A stretch of DNA of 64,000 nucleotides from Trogon surrucura (taxonomy: Eukaryota; Chordata; Aves; Trogoniformes; Trogonidae): NCBI GenBank assembly GCA_020746105.1, contig CM036622.1, positions 44,121,477-44,185,476 of the forward strand. Reading direction: 5' to 3'. Of this stretch, positions 63,318-64,000 are shown in pieces (positions within the stretch are counted from its first letter, which is position 1; each line of letters starts with the position of its first letter). A program made the position numbers and the translations under genes. The notes below the pieces were generated by a model that saw only the letters and a list, made by a program, of their open reading frames with translations, was not told where the DNA came from and ran no database searches.

Positions 63318-64000
63318 GTTACTATTTGGAATTGCTTTAACATTGTTCCGACTCAATTTAGATTCTTAATTAATGTTCTTTATGAATACTGTGACATGTC
63401 CTAAATGTGCCTACTTTCATTTTTAGAACTAGTTTTACATATGTATCTATAAATACCCAACTGTTTGGCTTGACTCTATCTCACAGCAGTGCTCTGTTTC
63501 TGAATTCTTCGTGCAAGTGAAAGCAATGGAATTGCTACAGTTTTAAAACATTTTGTGTTTCTAATATGTAAATATTTAAAGCAAGCAATGCCACCTGCAG
63601 CTGTGAAAGAGAGAGCAAAAATGCCTCTGAAGAGGAAAAACTTCTCATTTGTGGATAAAATAGTAGATGAATATAGTTATTCATTTAAAAATAAAGAATA
63701 AAACTGTTTAGAGGGAAATGGGGAAAAAAAAAGAGCATAAGGGAAACGCTGAAAGAGCTTTTGCAAAGCAGATAAACTGTGATTCTGTGTAGCCCAGTGA
63801 GGGTTAAACTTAAGAAGTTTGTCGTTATTAAAAGAAGGTTGATGAAATCTGCCAGTGAGCAAAGGTTGGAAGCCACCCTCAGTGCAAGGGAGGAGGGAGC
63901 TCACATACAGGAAGAACTGCATGACCTTGAGGAGTAATAGAAAAAGGATGTAATGTAATAATATTAAGTGCACAGTTGTGCATTGGGGGCTGATAAATTT

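Larger units (their letters stand above)
61611..64000 (+). other. Downstream sequence, probably intronic
   Basis: Begins with the donor of candidate exon E. It contains a weak terminal-exon candidate at 62,928 and a TTTA microsatellite. No phase-compatible next exon is evident, so the gene probably runs on beyond the window. Confidence 0.4.

Noticed and set aside
1-64000. CRISPR arrays, operons, tRNA, rRNA, prophage
   Set aside because: No regular direct repeats with spacers, no ribosome-binding-site-led gene clusters and no recognisable structural RNA were seen. The repeat content is that of a bird nuclear genome.

Overview
The window looks like AT-rich, mostly non-coding DNA from a bird nuclear genome. 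The main evidence is a set of CR1 LINE fragments (five, including two with recognisable reverse-transcriptase coding remnants), an ERVL-like solo LTR, decayed MIR-type SINE relics, many homopolymer and dinucleotide tracts, and no bacterial-style packing of genes. I found no rRNA, tRNA, CRISPR, operon or long intact protein-coding gene. The species cannot be fixed from the sequence alone.

Layout: 1-10,183 is non-coding DNA with simple repeats. A 5'-truncated antisense CR1 of about 1.1 kb lies at 10,184-11,262. A short sense CR1 tail lies near 14.8 kb and another at 23.6-24.0 kb. A solo LTR on the minus strand spans 38,150-38,932 and is bounded by a perfect 5-bp target-site duplication. Two more antisense CR1 copies lie at 51.9-52.3 kb and 55.5-56.4 kb. 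A small CpG-rich patch sits at 50.3-50.5 kb. The rest is unique-looking AT-rich sequence.

The best gene signal is a set of three short plus-strand candidate exons: 19,963-20,051, 58,573-58,625 and 61,544-61,610. Each has an AG acceptor and a consensus-like donor, and they join in one open frame (junction codons AGA and GAT) to give about 69 residues. I therefore read most of the window as introns of one plus-strand gene with an intron of roughly 38.5 kb. I could not recognise the protein. Several weaker candidate exons (23,114; 28,628; 41,329; 51,493; 62,928; minus strand 40,939) are listed at low confidence.

I saw no convincing undescribed biological system. The most useful leads are the hidden split gene, the CpG-rich island with a short ATG-initiated frame inside the large intron, and the precisely bounded solo LTR.
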